Shown: positions 25,166-34,893, numbered from the stretch's first letter. The stretch is DNA of 64,000 nucleotides from a bacterium (GCA_029565685.1 JAKQNR010000017.1:186001-250000), one strand, 5' to 3'. Notes: a model not told the origin generated them from the letters alone. A program made the numbers and translations.

Positions 25166-26374
25166 ATGAACCCTGCAGCAACAGGCCGCCTATGGTACCT
25201 GTCCAACGAGAGGATCCCGGGTCCTTCCGCTGCCTCCATTCAGCAGGTGCACATGTGCGCTGCTTTTGCCCGCATCCATGCAAAGGTGACGCTGGTGCGG
25301 CCCTGGTATGCAGGCGTAGGCGCCGACCGTCCTGCGGATCTGGCGCAGTTCTACGGCACGCTGGACAATTTCAATGTGGTCACAACGCCAACGTTGTTGA
25401 ACCTGAGTCGTCCAGCGTCTCCCGGTCGCTGGCGCATTCCCCTGGTGGGCGGCGCATCGGTCTGGCTGACTATGAGCTTTTGGCTGTACCGTCGCTTGCG
25501 GAAGATACCGGCCGGTGAGCCGCTGCTGCTTTACAGCCGCAGCGTGAACGCGGCGATGATCGGACTCTGGTTGCGGCAAAGGTTTTTCCGCAACCGCTCG
25601 ATCGCTTTAGCTTTTGAAGCGCACAGCCTGGCCCAGCAACCCGCCGTCTTTTTTCGATCGGTGCTGCGGCGCTGCGATGGCGTGATCGCCATCTCGCACG
25701 CATTGAAAACAGATCTGTCCGTCCGCCTGGGCGTGGCAGCGGACAAAGTGCTGGTGGCCGCGGATGGAATCAGCGAGGAGCGGCTCGCCTCGCCGCCGCG
25801 TTCCATCGAGGAAGCACGAAAAGCGGTGAATATGCCCTGCTCTGCTAAAAAGCTCGTGGTCTATACTGGATCCAGCAAACCGGGCAAAGGCGCCGAGATG
25901 TTCGTTCAGGCCGCTGCACTGGCTTCGGCTGATGTGTTGTTTCTATTTGTCGGCGATCGAGGGCAGGCTGAGGTCAGGCGGCCGGCTCCGGCCAATCTCT
26001 ATTGCACGGGCAGAGTGGCTCCCAGCCAGGCGCCGCTCTTCCAGGCGGCTGCGGATGTTCTGGTGCTGCCCAATGTGGCGGAGGGTTCCATTCATGCGTA
26101 TACTTCGCCGTTAAAGCTTTTTGAATACATGGCGGCCAACCGGCCGATCGTCGCCAGCGAACTTGCCGTGCTGCGCGAGGTGTTGACGAATGAGGACAAT
26201 TGCCTGCTGGTCCCTGCAGGCAATCCCGCCGCCCTGGCCGATGCAGTCGAACGGCTGCTGCAGGATGAGGCGCTGGCGGCCCGCATTGCAGCCCGGGCCT
26301 ATGCGCAGGTCCGCCAATATACCTGGGAAAAGCGGGCACAAAACATTCTCGATTTTTTAATGGATAAAAGATGA
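25166..26374 (+). CDS. family 4 glycosyltransferase (GT-B)
   Basis: The 402-residue enzyme has two Rossmann halves. The N-terminal part has YLSNERIPGPSAASIQQVHM; the linker and second half have KLVVYTGSSKPGKGAEMFVQAA, LYCTGRVAPSQAPLFQAAADVLVLPN and the nucleotide-sugar motif SPLKLFEYMAANRPIVASELAVLREV. The sugar is not predictable. The start is one base after the flippase stop region, and its own stop overlaps the next gene by ATGA, so translation is coupled on both sides. Confidence 0.9.
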   Translation: MNPAATGRLWYLSNERIPGPSAASIQQVHMCAAFARIHAKVTLVRPWYAGVGADRPADLAQFYGTLDNFNVVTTPTLLNLSRPASPGRWRIPLVGGASVWLTMSFWLYRRLRKIPAGEPLLLYSRSVNAAMIGLWLRQRFFRNRSIALAFEAHSLAQQPAVFFRSVLRRCDGVIAISHALKTDLSVRLGVAADKVLVAADGISEERLASPPRSIEEARKAVNMPCSAKKLVVYTGSSKPGKGAEMFVQAAALASADVLFLFVGDRGQAEVRRPAPANLYCTGRVAPSQAPLFQAAADVLVLPNVAEGSIHAYTSPLKLFEYMAANRPIVASELAVLREVLTNEDNCLLVPAGNPAALADAVERLLQDEALAARIAARAYAQVRQYTWEKRAQNILDFLMDKR

Positions 26375-27816
26375 AAAAGCCGAACCTCCTACTGATCTCC
26401 ATCGACAGCCTGCGCGCGGATCACCTTTCCGCCTATGGATATGCCAAAGAGACCACTCCGTACCTGGCTGAGCTGGCTGAAGAAGGAGTGCTGTTTCAAA
26501 ACGCCTTCTCCGCCACCAATTGGACCGGCGCTGCTGTGGCTTCTCTGCTGACCGGCCGTTATCCCACCTGCCACGGTTATACCAATCAGCGCTATTATCT
26601 GGATGCGGATGTGCCGACCCTGGCTGACTATATGCGGGCAGCGGGATATCGCACAGCCTGCTTTTCCAACAACCTCTATATCACGGCCCAGACCGGACTG
26701 AACCGTGGATTTGAAGCTTTTTACTATCGCGGCCTCAACAGCGCAAAAGCGGCGATAGCGGCTGGATCTTCCGAACCGATGCGACCGTCGAAATGGAGCC
26801 GGTTCAAACAACGCATCCCCTTGGCAGCCAAAACCATGGTGCGGGATACGGCGGATTGGCTGAATCCGCAGAAAAGCCTCAGCCGCGACGATGGCGCGGC
26901 CGCCACGGAACAGGCGATCTTTCACTGGCTGCTGCAGCAACCGGAGCGGCCGTTCTTCGCCTATGTGCATTATCAGGAGCCCCACTCACCATATTTTCCG
27001 CCTAAAGTTTACCGCAAGCGTTTTTTTCCTGAAGGCTGGTTGCAGCAATGGGATTATCTCCGTTTTGATCCAGCGCCCTATTACGGCGGTAAAAAAGCGT
27101 TCACCGCCAGAGAGATGGAGAATTATCTAGCTCTGTACGACGGCGAGATCGCCTACCTGGATTGGCGGCTGGGTCGGCTGTTCGATTTTTTACGCCGGCG
27201 AAATCTGATCGATGATACCATGGTGATTGTCACTGCAGATCACGGCGAGTGTTTCGGCGAGAACGGCTATATCTGGCATGCGTTCAACCTCTACGAAAGC
27301 CTGATCCGTGTCCCCCTTATCGTGCGTTTTGGCGCATGGCGCCGCCGCGATGAAAGCGATGACCGGCTGGTGCAATCAGTTGATATTCTGCCCACCTGTC
27401 TGCAGGCCATGGGTATAGAGCCCGGACCGAACGACGGCGTTTCCTTTCTCCATGCTCCGCAGCGTGAAGCGGTGTATATCGAAAGCGATTCAGCGACCAT
27501 GATGGTCAAACGATGGCTGGAAAAAGGAGCAGGATTGACGGAGGAAGATTTCAATCAATACCTGCGCGATCTGTATTGCTATCGCACCCGTGATGCTAAA
27601 TTGATCTGGACTTCGGACAGCCAGCACGAGTTCTATGATCTGCATCAGGATCCAGATGAAAAGCAAAATCTGTTCGGCCATGATCCGCGCGGCAACGAAT
27701 TTGTCCGGCAATTACAAAAATGGCGTTCCCGCCTGCAGCCCCATCAGGCCAATCAAGCTCAGCCCGGTTTTGACAAGCAAACCTGGGAAAAATTGAAGGC
27801 TCTCGGCTATGCATGA
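26371..27816 (+). CDS. sulfatase-like / alkaline-phosphatase-superfamily hydrolase or transferase
   Basis: This 481-residue protein has metal motifs ISIDSLRADHLSAYGYAKETTP (first 30 residues), VTADHGECFGENG and WHAFNLYESLIRVPLIV. At the nucleophile position of sulfatases (CxPSR) it has Thr52 (WTGAAVASLLTGRYP). The formylglycine Cys and the Arg are both absent, so it is probably not a classical sulfatase; Thr is the nucleophile of phosphoethanolamine and phosphoglycerol transferases of the same superfamily. There are no membrane segments, so the protein appears cytoplasmic, which is unusual for a polymer-modifying enzyme. It overlaps both neighbours (4 and 8 bases). Confidence 0.8.
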   Translation: MKKPNLLLISIDSLRADHLSAYGYAKETTPYLAELAEEGVLFQNAFSATNWTGAAVASLLTGRYPTCHGYTNQRYYLDADVPTLADYMRAAGYRTACFSNNLYITAQTGLNRGFEAFYYRGLNSAKAAIAAGSSEPMRPSKWSRFKQRIPLAAKTMVRDTADWLNPQKSLSRDDGAAATEQAIFHWLLQQPERPFFAYVHYQEPHSPYFPPKVYRKRFFPEGWLQQWDYLRFDPAPYYGGKKAFTAREMENYLALYDGEIAYLDWRLGRLFDFLRRRNLIDDTMVIVTADHGECFGENGYIWHAFNLYESLIRVPLIVRFGAWRRRDESDDRLVQSVDILPTCLQAMGIEPGPNDGVSFLHAPQREAVYIESDSATMMVKRWLEKGAGLTEEDFNQYLRDLYCYRTRDAKLIWTSDSQHEFYDLHQDPDEKQNLFGHDPRGNEFVRQLQKWRSRLQPHQANQAQPGFDKQTWEKLKALGYA

Positions 27817-28975
27817 AAAGGCTGCGGCTGCAACGAAAATCAGGGTCTTATATATTCTTCCCTCTCTGGGGATCGGCGGTGCAGAGCGGCAACTCTATTA
27901 TTTGCTTCGTGATCTGGACCGAAACCGGTTCGAAGCAAGCCTGATGGTTTTTTATCACGGCGGCGCCATGCACGCCGAGTTCGCCAACCTGCCGAATGTG
28001 CAGCTGTTTTGCCTGCATAAAAAGTCGGGCATGGATTTTGCATACTTGTATGCGGCAGCAAGAATTATGCGCACACATTCTTTTGATGTGATTCATGCGT
28101 GCAACGTTTCAGCCAGATTAGTGGGGCTTTTTCTCGCCTGGTGGGGCCGTGTACCGAAAACCATCATGGCTGAGCGCAACGCCAGCGCGGTTTATTCGTC
28201 CCTTGGCAGCCGTTTGTACCATTTTTTTGAGCACCGTGCGATGCGGCATGCCACTCTGGTGGCAGCCAACAGTGAGGCAGGCCGCAGGTTTTGCCTGAAA
28301 AACAGGATTCCAGCGAGCCGGATCAGAGTGATCAACAACGGCCTTGATTGGGATCGTCTGCAACCCAGACGGACCCGGACTGAATTGAGTTGGCCGTCGG
28401 ATCGCCCGGTGGTTGGGATGGTGGCAAGGCTTTTTTCACAAAAGGATCCGATTACATTTTTGAAATCCGCCCGCTGGCTGCTGCAACGAATGCCGCAAGT
28501 GCAATTTCTTCTGGTGGGAGACGGCCCCATGCGGCAGGAGATTGAGGATAAAGTACAACAGTGGAACCTCAATGACCGGGTCCAGCTGGTGGGTGCGGTC
28601 AAAGAGGTGGCGGATTATCTGGCCAATATGGATGTGGTGGTCCTGACCTCCAAACAGAGTGAAGGCTGTGCGAATGCTGTTTTGGAAGCCATGGCGCTGT
28701 CCAGGCCGGTGATTGTGACTGATGTGCCTGGCAACAGCGACCTGGTGGAACATGGTCGAACCGGTTTGATCGTCAGACCGGAGGATCCTCAAGCGCTGGG
28801 CAAGGCTCTGTTCGACCTTTTGACTCAACCGGACCGTGGCGCAGCGCTGGGGCGATGCGGCCATGAGATGGTCAAAAGAGAGTACGACATGAAGACCATG
28901 GTAGCCGCTTACGAGCGTCTTTATGCAGGATGCGGGGTGGAAAGCGCGAATCAATCAGACGGACGCAGGTTATGA
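27809..28975 (+). CDS. family 4 glycosyltransferase (GT-B)
   Basis: The 388-residue enzyme has ILPSLGIGGAERQLYYLLRDL (acceptor side), then INNGLDWDRLQP, VVGMVARLFSQKDPITFLKSA, VQFLLVGDGPMRQEIE and the donor motif SEGCANAVLEAMALSRPVIVTDV. It is a second GT4 enzyme of the locus and adds one sugar of the repeat unit. It starts inside the previous gene (8-base overlap) and its stop overlaps the start of the next by ATGA. Confidence 0.92.
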   Translation: MHEKAAAATKIRVLYILPSLGIGGAERQLYYLLRDLDRNRFEASLMVFYHGGAMHAEFANLPNVQLFCLHKKSGMDFAYLYAAARIMRTHSFDVIHACNVSARLVGLFLAWWGRVPKTIMAERNASAVYSSLGSRLYHFFEHRAMRHATLVAANSEAGRRFCLKNRIPASRIRVINNGLDWDRLQPRRTRTELSWPSDRPVVGMVARLFSQKDPITFLKSARWLLQRMPQVQFLLVGDGPMRQEIEDKVQQWNLNDRVQLVGAVKEVADYLANMDVVVLTSKQSEGCANAVLEAMALSRPVIVTDVPGNSDLVEHGRTGLIVRPEDPQALGKALFDLLTQPDRGAALGRCGHEMVKREYDMKTMVAAYERLYAGCGVESANQSDGRRL

Positions 28976-29838
28976 ATCAACAAGATCTGGTGAAAGAACC
29001 AGCAAAGGCAGCGGAGGAAACAAAGCGGCAAACGAAGGCGATGGCCGGCCGCAATGGCCGCGCAAACATACTGGGATTTATGGTGGATAAGATGACCCTG
29101 CACCAGTGTGTGGAACGCCTGGTCGCCGGTATACCGGCGCGGCGCTGTCAACACATCGTTTTGGTCAATGCAGCTAAAATCGTGCACGCGCGGGAGGATG
29201 CGGAACTGGCCCAGATCATTCGGACTGCGGACCTGGTGGGCGCAGACGGAGTGCCGATCGTCTGGACCTCCCAGTTGCTGGCGCAACCGCTGCCGGGAAG
29301 GGTGAACGGAACCGATCTGATGAATCAGCTCATTAAAGTGGCGGCGGAAAGAGGCTACCGGATTTATATGCTGGGCTCTACCCCAGAGTTGATCGAACGG
29401 GCGGCGGTCAACGTGCAGAAGCTCTATCCAAAGCTGCAGATCGCCGGTTATCGCCATGGTTATTTTTCCTCGGCTGAACAGGAGCGCGAGGCGGTGGCTG
29501 CCATCGCCGCTTCCCGGGCAGACATCCTGCTGGTGGGGATGAGCACGCCGATGAAAGAAAAGTGGGTGCGTAAATATAAAAACGATTTGGCGACGCCGGT
29601 GATTCACGGCGTGGGCGGCAGCTTTGACATTTTGGCCGGTTATGTCAAACGGGCGCCGCTGTGGATGCAGTGCAGTGGATTGGAGTGGTTCTACCGCGTT
29701 CTGCAGGAACCAAAGAGGCTCTGGCGCCGTTACTTGGTCACCAATTCGATCTATATCGGTCTGGTGATCCGCCAGGTGGTGGTTAATCTCTTTGGTGCAA
29801 AAAACACGCCTCCGCAGGGGCGGGCAACCACTGGATGA
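28972..29838 (+). CDS. WecG/TagA/CpsF-family glycosyltransferase (GT26)
   Basis: This 288-residue enzyme has the GT26 order: VLVNAAKIVHAREDAEL, ADLVGADGVPIVW, RVNGTDLMNQL, a nucleotide region RIYMLGSTPELIERAA, then ADILLVGMSTPMKEKWV and HGVGGSFDILAGYVKRAP. The family moves ManNAc-type sugars (UDP-ManNAcA, ManNAc) onto lipid-linked acceptors. An N-terminal charged stretch (residues 1-30) precedes the core. ATG at 28972 overlaps the preceding stop. It is the last gene of the polysaccharide run; the next gene is 108 bases away. Confidence 0.92.
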   Translation: MNQQDLVKEPAKAAEETKRQTKAMAGRNGRANILGFMVDKMTLHQCVERLVAGIPARRCQHIVLVNAAKIVHAREDAELAQIIRTADLVGADGVPIVWTSQLLAQPLPGRVNGTDLMNQLIKVAAERGYRIYMLGSTPELIERAAVNVQKLYPKLQIAGYRHGYFSSAEQEREAVAAIAASRADILLVGMSTPMKEKWVRKYKNDLATPVIHGVGGSFDILAGYVKRAPLWMQCSGLEWFYRVLQEPKRLWRRYLVTNSIYIGLVIRQVVVNLFGAKNTPPQGRATTG

Positions 29839-29946
29839 GGAAAAAGAGATCGACCAGGAGGGAGACACAACGTCCGGCCTGAATCCGTATAGAGAAAAGG
29901 TGCGGATCGGTGTGTTCGTGTAAAAAGCCAGGACAGGAGGAGAAAC

Positions 29947-32166
29947 ATGCGACGCGTTTGGATACTAGGATTGCTCTGTTTAGGAACCGCAACAGCTGAG
30001 AACAATGTATGGATCAGCAATGGTCCTTACAGCGGCGATGTGAAAACCATTGCCATCGATTATGCCAATCCCAGCATCGTCTATGCCGGATTGCTGGACG
30101 GAGGCGTTTATAAAACCAATGACGGCGGACAAAACTGGTCGCCGATCAATCAGGGCTTGTTGGATCAAACGGTGCAGGTGATTCGGATCGACCCCTCTGC
30201 AAACCAGATCGTTTACGCAGGAACGAGAAACGGCGGCTTTTATAAAAGCGTCGATGGCGGAATGAGCTGGAAGGAGGCGAATTCCGGTCTGACCACGATT
30301 AATATCCGCGCCATTGCGTTTGATGAATCCTCAGCGCAGCGGATGTACCTCGGCAGCGACTATGGTGTGTTTCACAGCAGCAACGGCGGTGTAGAATGGA
30401 CCGCTGTCTCTGCGGACTCGCTGACCAGCTGGGATATCACTTCTCTTCTTTACACTCCGTACGATTCCACCCTGTATGCCGGCACTGCAGCGGCGGGTGT
30501 CTTCCGGCGCCATGTGAAGGACACCGCCTGGCACGCTGTCACCATGGGGCTGTCGAATCTCAAAATCACCGATCTGATGAGCAAGTCTGAGACCACCAAA
30601 GAAATTCTGGTCGCCACTTACGGCGGAGGCATTTTCCGCACCACGAACCGAGGGGACAGCTGGCAATTGTTCAGCAACGGTCTGGCGAATAAGTATATCA
30701 ACGATGTGTCCATGGAACCGGGCAATCCAAGCATTTTATACGCCGCTTCGGATGGCAAGGGCATTTATAAAAGCACGAACGGCGGCTTTCTCTGGGCTGA
30801 GAGCAACGCCAATTTGGCCAACACCTATCTGCGCTGTGTGGACGTCTCGCGGACGCAGCCCAAAGTATTGTTCGTCGGCTCATTGGGCGGCGGCGTGTAT
30901 CGCAGTGTTCTGGAGGCCACGCAGTGGCAGTGGATGAGTCAGGGAATGCGCAACGCCGATGTGACCATCGTGGTCGCTGATCCGACGCGCAAAGATGTTT
31001 TCTACGCCGGCCTTGACGGCGGCGGTGTTTTCCGCAGCACGGATAGCGGCAGCAGCTGGCAGCCCATCAATACCGGTCTGCGCACTTTGGCGGTACAGGA
31101 TTTGGTCGCTGATCCGGTCAACAGCGGCGTGGTTTATGCTGCGGTGTGGAAGAGTGGAGTGTACAAGTTGGTCAGCGGATCGGATTCTTGGACCAAGCTG
31201 GAGACCGGTCTGCCCAATCAGCCGGATCTGCGCGAACTGGCTATCGATCCGTCCAATGCCAACACCATTTACGCAACCACCAGCAGCAGCGGTATTTTCA
31301 AATCCGTCAATCAGGGCATCTCCTGGACGGCTGTCAACAACGGATTGACGGATCTGGACGTACGTTGTGTTGTGACCGTACCTTATAATTCAAATATGGT
31401 GTACATCGGCACCATGAAGAGCGGGGTGTGGAAATCGAGCAACGGCGGTAACAATTGGTTCCAGGCGTCCTATGGCCTGACCGCCATGGAAGTGCGCTCC
31501 CTTGTGGTGGACCCGAGCAATCCGCAGACGCTGTACGCCGGCACCACGGGCGGCGGCATTTTTAAATCCACCGACGGCGCCAGCAGCTGGCAGCCGTGTA
31601 ATATCGGCCTGGCTGAATTATCCATTAGAAGCCTCGCAGTGGATCCGACCCAATCATCCGTCGTCTACGCCGGCAGCGGGGTCATGGGCGGGACGGGCAC
31701 AGTGTATAAATCTCTGGATGGCGGCCAAGTCTGGCAACCGCTGATGAACGGTCTGGTCCCCACCTATATTCCCTGTCTGGCTCTGGATCCTTTCAGCAGC
31801 GCCACTGTTTTTTGCGGCACTGCCAACGGCGTTTATCGCATGACTCAAGTCAACACGGCGGTGCGACGGTCGGCGAGCGGACAACCCGTGTTTTTTGAAA
31901 TGCAGCAGAACTATCCCAATCCGTTCAATCCGACCACAGCGATCGTTTTTACGCTGAACCGTCCGGCTGATCTGAGCCTGGTGATCTATGATCTGTTGGG
32001 CAACCAGATCAAAACGCTGCTGTCCGGCAGGTTTCCGGCCGGCCGGCATACCGCTGTGTGGGACGGCCGGGATGAGGACGGACGCTCTGTGGCCGCAGGC
32101 GTCTATTTTTACCGCCTGGTCAGTTCAGAGTTCAGCGCCACCCGCTCTATGATATTGGCGAAATGA
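29947..32166 (+). CDS. exported beta-propeller protein with FlgD-Ig-like C-terminal sorting module
   Basis: The 739-residue product has a short signal peptide (RRVWILGLLCLGTATA). About 14 sortilin/BNR-like repeats of some 43 residues follow (pattern IVYAG-GGVYKS-DGG-W-GL), covering residues 20-635 and likely forming one or two propellers. The C-terminus (about 650-739) carries QQNYPNPFNPTTAIVF and WDGRDEDGRSVAAGVYFYRL, the FlgD-Ig-like type-IX-style sorting module. The protein is therefore expected to be secreted or surface-bound. The ligand is unknown. AGGAGG 7 bases before ATG supports the start. Its location behind the polysaccharide genes suggests a cell-surface role. Confidence 0.85.
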   Translation: MRRVWILGLLCLGTATAENNVWISNGPYSGDVKTIAIDYANPSIVYAGLLDGGVYKTNDGGQNWSPINQGLLDQTVQVIRIDPSANQIVYAGTRNGGFYKSVDGGMSWKEANSGLTTINIRAIAFDESSAQRMYLGSDYGVFHSSNGGVEWTAVSADSLTSWDITSLLYTPYDSTLYAGTAAAGVFRRHVKDTAWHAVTMGLSNLKITDLMSKSETTKEILVATYGGGIFRTTNRGDSWQLFSNGLANKYINDVSMEPGNPSILYAASDGKGIYKSTNGGFLWAESNANLANTYLRCVDVSRTQPKVLFVGSLGGGVYRSVLEATQWQWMSQGMRNADVTIVVADPTRKDVFYAGLDGGGVFRSTDSGSSWQPINTGLRTLAVQDLVADPVNSGVVYAAVWKSGVYKLVSGSDSWTKLETGLPNQPDLRELAIDPSNANTIYATTSSSGIFKSVNQGISWTAVNNGLTDLDVRCVVTVPYNSNMVYIGTMKSGVWKSSNGGNNWFQASYGLTAMEVRSLVVDPSNPQTLYAGTTGGGIFKSTDGASSWQPCNIGLAELSIRSLAVDPTQSSVVYAGSGVMGGTGTVYKSLDGGQVWQPLMNGLVPTYIPCLALDPFSSATVFCGTANGVYRMTQVNTAVRRSASGQPVFFEMQQNYPNPFNPTTAIVFTLNRPADLSLVIYDLLGNQIKTLLSGRFPAGRHTAVWDGRDEDGRSVAAGVYFYRLVSSEFSATRSMILAK

Positions 32167-32170
32167 TGAG

Positions 32171-34720
32171 GTGATTCTATTGTTTTTCTGCAGACTGTTG
32201 GGCTTGTGCCTGCTGTTCACTGGTTCGATTTTGGCCAGCAGCAACGGTTTGATCAGCGATGCACTGATCAAACCGCCCGATTTTTTCACCCTGAGTCCGC
32301 CGGCCGCCGTGGGCGCCTCCTATGTGGACCCGGTGTTCAACACACGGATCACACGAGTGACCAATTGCGGCATGGCCGGCAGCCAAGTGCTGGGCGGCTA
32401 TATGGGCAACAGCGAGATCTGCACGTTCAATTCGGACGGTTCTTTTTTCATCGCCACTGAAAATGTCGTGGAGAATGGGGTTGAAGTCAATGCGACGTTT
32501 TTATATTCCGGCAGCACCGGCGGCCGGTTGAAGCGGCTCGGCAAGGACACGATCCGCCCCTGGTGGATTCGCTGGGCGTTGGCCGACCGCTACAAAAAGA
32601 ACGGCCAATACGTCCTCTTTGACCCGAAACATCACTTTTACAAATATGAAGGCAACGAGATCAGATTGTACGATGTCCGCAATATGGACAGCTGGGTGAC
32701 GTTGCGTCGGTTCAGCGAATATCAGAGCATCGGACCGGCCGGCGGTGAGGGCGATCTGTCCGACGACGGCCGCTATTGGTGCCTGGACGGCGATGGCCGA
32801 GAATTGTTCGTTTATGATCTGATCGATGACATCAAACATCCGGCGAGCACGTTCAACGCCGGCGTTATCGGCTCACCGGGCAGCGAACTGGGAGTGGATT
32901 ACGCAGCGATTTCTCCCCTTGGTCGTTATGTGGTGGTCTCTTGGAGCACCACGCCGCAGGAAGCCCGCTATCACGGCATCGAGGTGTATGATCGTCAGTT
33001 TAATTTTCAGCGCCAGATATACCCCGGCATTATCCATTGGGAGTTAGGGGTCGACAGCTACGGCCACGAGGTTCTGTATACCACAGCCGGATTCGCGGTA
33101 TCCGAGTTTTTCACCAGTCGCGGCGTCCAGCCGGGCGATATCATATCCATCCGTCTGTCGGACGGCTATATCCGCTTGCTGCACCACATGCCCTCCTGGG
33201 CCTCGCAGATCATGAGCGGCTGCAATTCAGTCACAGACCATAAATATGTTTATGTCGCTTTTTACGGCCGTTCCAGCGATCCGGATAAACTCTGGTCGCC
33301 GTACTGGGGGGAGATCGTGGAAATCCCCACTGACGGATCAGGAGCGGTGCGGCGACTGGTCCACCACCGCTCGCGCGCAGTGGCTGGAAAATCTGAAAAA
33401 TATTGGCAGCCGGATCTGGTGGTGAATCGTCAGGGAACCATGGTGGTCTATCGCAGCACCTATCTGGCGCCGACGGGCGACCTCTATCTTTTTGCGGTCG
33501 GCAATCGCGATGCGGTTCCTGCGGACGAGACTCCGCCGCGTCCGCCCATCGGCCTGTCGAGTCCGTCGCAGACGTTCGATGCCATCCAACTGGTGTGGGA
33601 ACGGTCTGCACAGGCGACGGATGGAGATTTCGCTTCTTTTTACCGCCTCTACCGCGATGACGCGTTGATCTGTGAAATCGTTGATACGCACTATACCGAC
33701 ACCGCTGTCCGCGAAGCCACCCGTTATCGTTATGACGTCTATGCCGTGGATAAAGCCGGCCTCACCAGCCCGTCGTCCGCCACGCTCGAGGTTTCAACCC
33801 GGGCCGATGTAATCCCGCCGACCATCGTCTATGCCTCGGTGCTGGACCGCAGCCGCCTGACGGTGAAATTTTCCGAACCGGTGGAAAAAAGCTCAGCCGA
33901 ATCGCTGGCCAATTTCACCCTGCAGCCGGACCTCAGCGTGCGTTCCGCGTTGCTGTCCGCGGACGCTCTCACGGTGACGCTGAATTGCGATGAAATGCAG
34001 ATGGGCGTCGTCTATCGGCTTGCCATCCAGAACATCCGCGATATCAGCCGGGCCGGCAATCTGCTGCCGGCCGGCGCAACCGTCGATCTACGACTGCTCT
34101 CTGATTTTATCGACGATTTCAGCAACGGATTGACCGATGCCTGGTCGCCGCTGAATCCGCAGCGTTGGCGTGTGGCGAAGAATGAGGGCGATGATGCCCT
34201 CAACCTATTCGATGAGGCTTATGACAGCCCGGACGGCAAACGGCTGGGCGAGTACCTGCTCCTGCAACCGTCCCGTTTTTACGGCCGCGAGTTTACTGTG
34301 AGATATTCGGCACGCAGCACGGAAAATATGCTGGAGAATCGCTACGCCGATCACGCGATTCTGTTCTCCTATCAGGACAGCCTAAATTATTATTATGTGC
34401 AATTTCATCCCTATGATGTGGTGTTGACCAGGATCCAAAACGGCGAGAAAGAGGTGTTGAGCAAAATCACCTCGTCGGTCCAACTGGACCAGTCGATTTC
34501 CGTGCTGGTCCGCGTGCAATGGGATACCTGCACCGTGACGCTGAACCAGCAGACGGTGCTGCGATACGCGATTCCACAACGGCCGGACGGACAGATCGGA
34601 CTGGGATCCTACAACGACACCTGTTTCTTTGATGATTTCAGTGTGGAAGCTTTTTATAAAAAAGACACCATCGCCCCGGCTGCGCCCAAAGGACTCACTG
34701 TCTTCCCTCTCATCCCCTAA
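32171..34720 (+). CDS. large exported protein, propeller + Fn3/Ig-like + jelly-roll, C-terminus truncated
   Basis: The 849-residue protein has a signal peptide (LLFFCRLLGLCLLFTGSILA). A WD40-like propeller follows (about 60-440; GEGDLSDDGRYWCLDG and similar), then an Fn3 domain (about 450-545; PPRPPIGLSSPSQTFDAIQL), an Ig-like bacterial domain (about 546-640) and a LamG/DUF1080-like jelly-roll (about 645-835). The sequence then stops right after the first strand of what looks like another Fn3 domain (TIAPAAPKGLTVFPLIP). The usual sorting module is absent, so it may be a decayed remnant. The start is GTG at 32171; TTG at 32180 with AGGTGA upstream is also possible. It begins 4 bases after the propeller gene. 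Confidence 0.75.
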   Translation: MILLFFCRLLGLCLLFTGSILASSNGLISDALIKPPDFFTLSPPAAVGASYVDPVFNTRITRVTNCGMAGSQVLGGYMGNSEICTFNSDGSFFIATENVVENGVEVNATFLYSGSTGGRLKRLGKDTIRPWWIRWALADRYKKNGQYVLFDPKHHFYKYEGNEIRLYDVRNMDSWVTLRRFSEYQSIGPAGGEGDLSDDGRYWCLDGDGRELFVYDLIDDIKHPASTFNAGVIGSPGSELGVDYAAISPLGRYVVVSWSTTPQEARYHGIEVYDRQFNFQRQIYPGIIHWELGVDSYGHEVLYTTAGFAVSEFFTSRGVQPGDIISIRLSDGYIRLLHHMPSWASQIMSGCNSVTDHKYVYVAFYGRSSDPDKLWSPYWGEIVEIPTDGSGAVRRLVHHRSRAVAGKSEKYWQPDLVVNRQGTMVVYRSTYLAPTGDLYLFAVGNRDAVPADETPPRPPIGLSSPSQTFDAIQLVWERSAQATDGDFASFYRLYRDDALICEIVDTHYTDTAVREATRYRYDVYAVDKAGLTSPSSATLEVSTRADVIPPTIVYASVLDRSRLTVKFSEPVEKSSAESLANFTLQPDLSVRSALLSADALTVTLNCDEMQMGVVYRLAIQNIRDISRAGNLLPAGATVDLRLLSDFIDDFSNGLTDAWSPLNPQRWRVAKNEGDDALNLFDEAYDSPDGKRLGEYLLLQPSRFYGREFTVRYSARSTENMLENRYADHAILFSYQDSLNYYYVQFHPYDVVLTRIQNGEKEVLSKITSSVQLDQSISVLVRVQWDTCTVTLNQQTVLRYAIPQRPDGQIGLGSYNDTCFFDDFSVEAFYKKDTIAPAAPKGLTVFPLIP

Positions 34721-34772
34721 CCCTCTCTTACGCTCATCGTTTAGAGACGGATGCGCCGCTGCATTCCCTTCA

Positions 34773-34789
34773 TGGCATACTATTTGCGT
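34773..34789 (+). promoter_or_regulatory. sigma-54-type (-24/-12) promoter before the giant surface protein
   Basis: TGGCAT (34773-34778), five bases, then TTGCGT (34784-34789). GG (34774-34775) and GC (34786-34787) are exactly 10 bases apart. The -24 element has the same TGGCAT spelling as the site upstream of the polysaccharide genes. The gene starts 145 bases downstream at 34934, leaving a long untranslated leader. Confidence 0.5.
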
Positions 34790-34881
34790 AATCAATGATT
34801 GCGATCGTGCAAGACTATTGATTTTATTGCATTAAAAATATTTTTTTCATCGCAGCGTCATGCAGATCCTGTACTGAATGC

Positions 34882-34893
34882 AAACAATTGTTT
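34882..34893. promoter_or_regulatory. palindrome upstream of the giant gene
   Basis: AAACAATTGTTT is a 12-base perfect palindrome 41 bases before the start codon. It lies downstream of the predicted sigma-54 site, so it would be in the mRNA leader or act as an operator. No other support. Confidence 0.25.
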
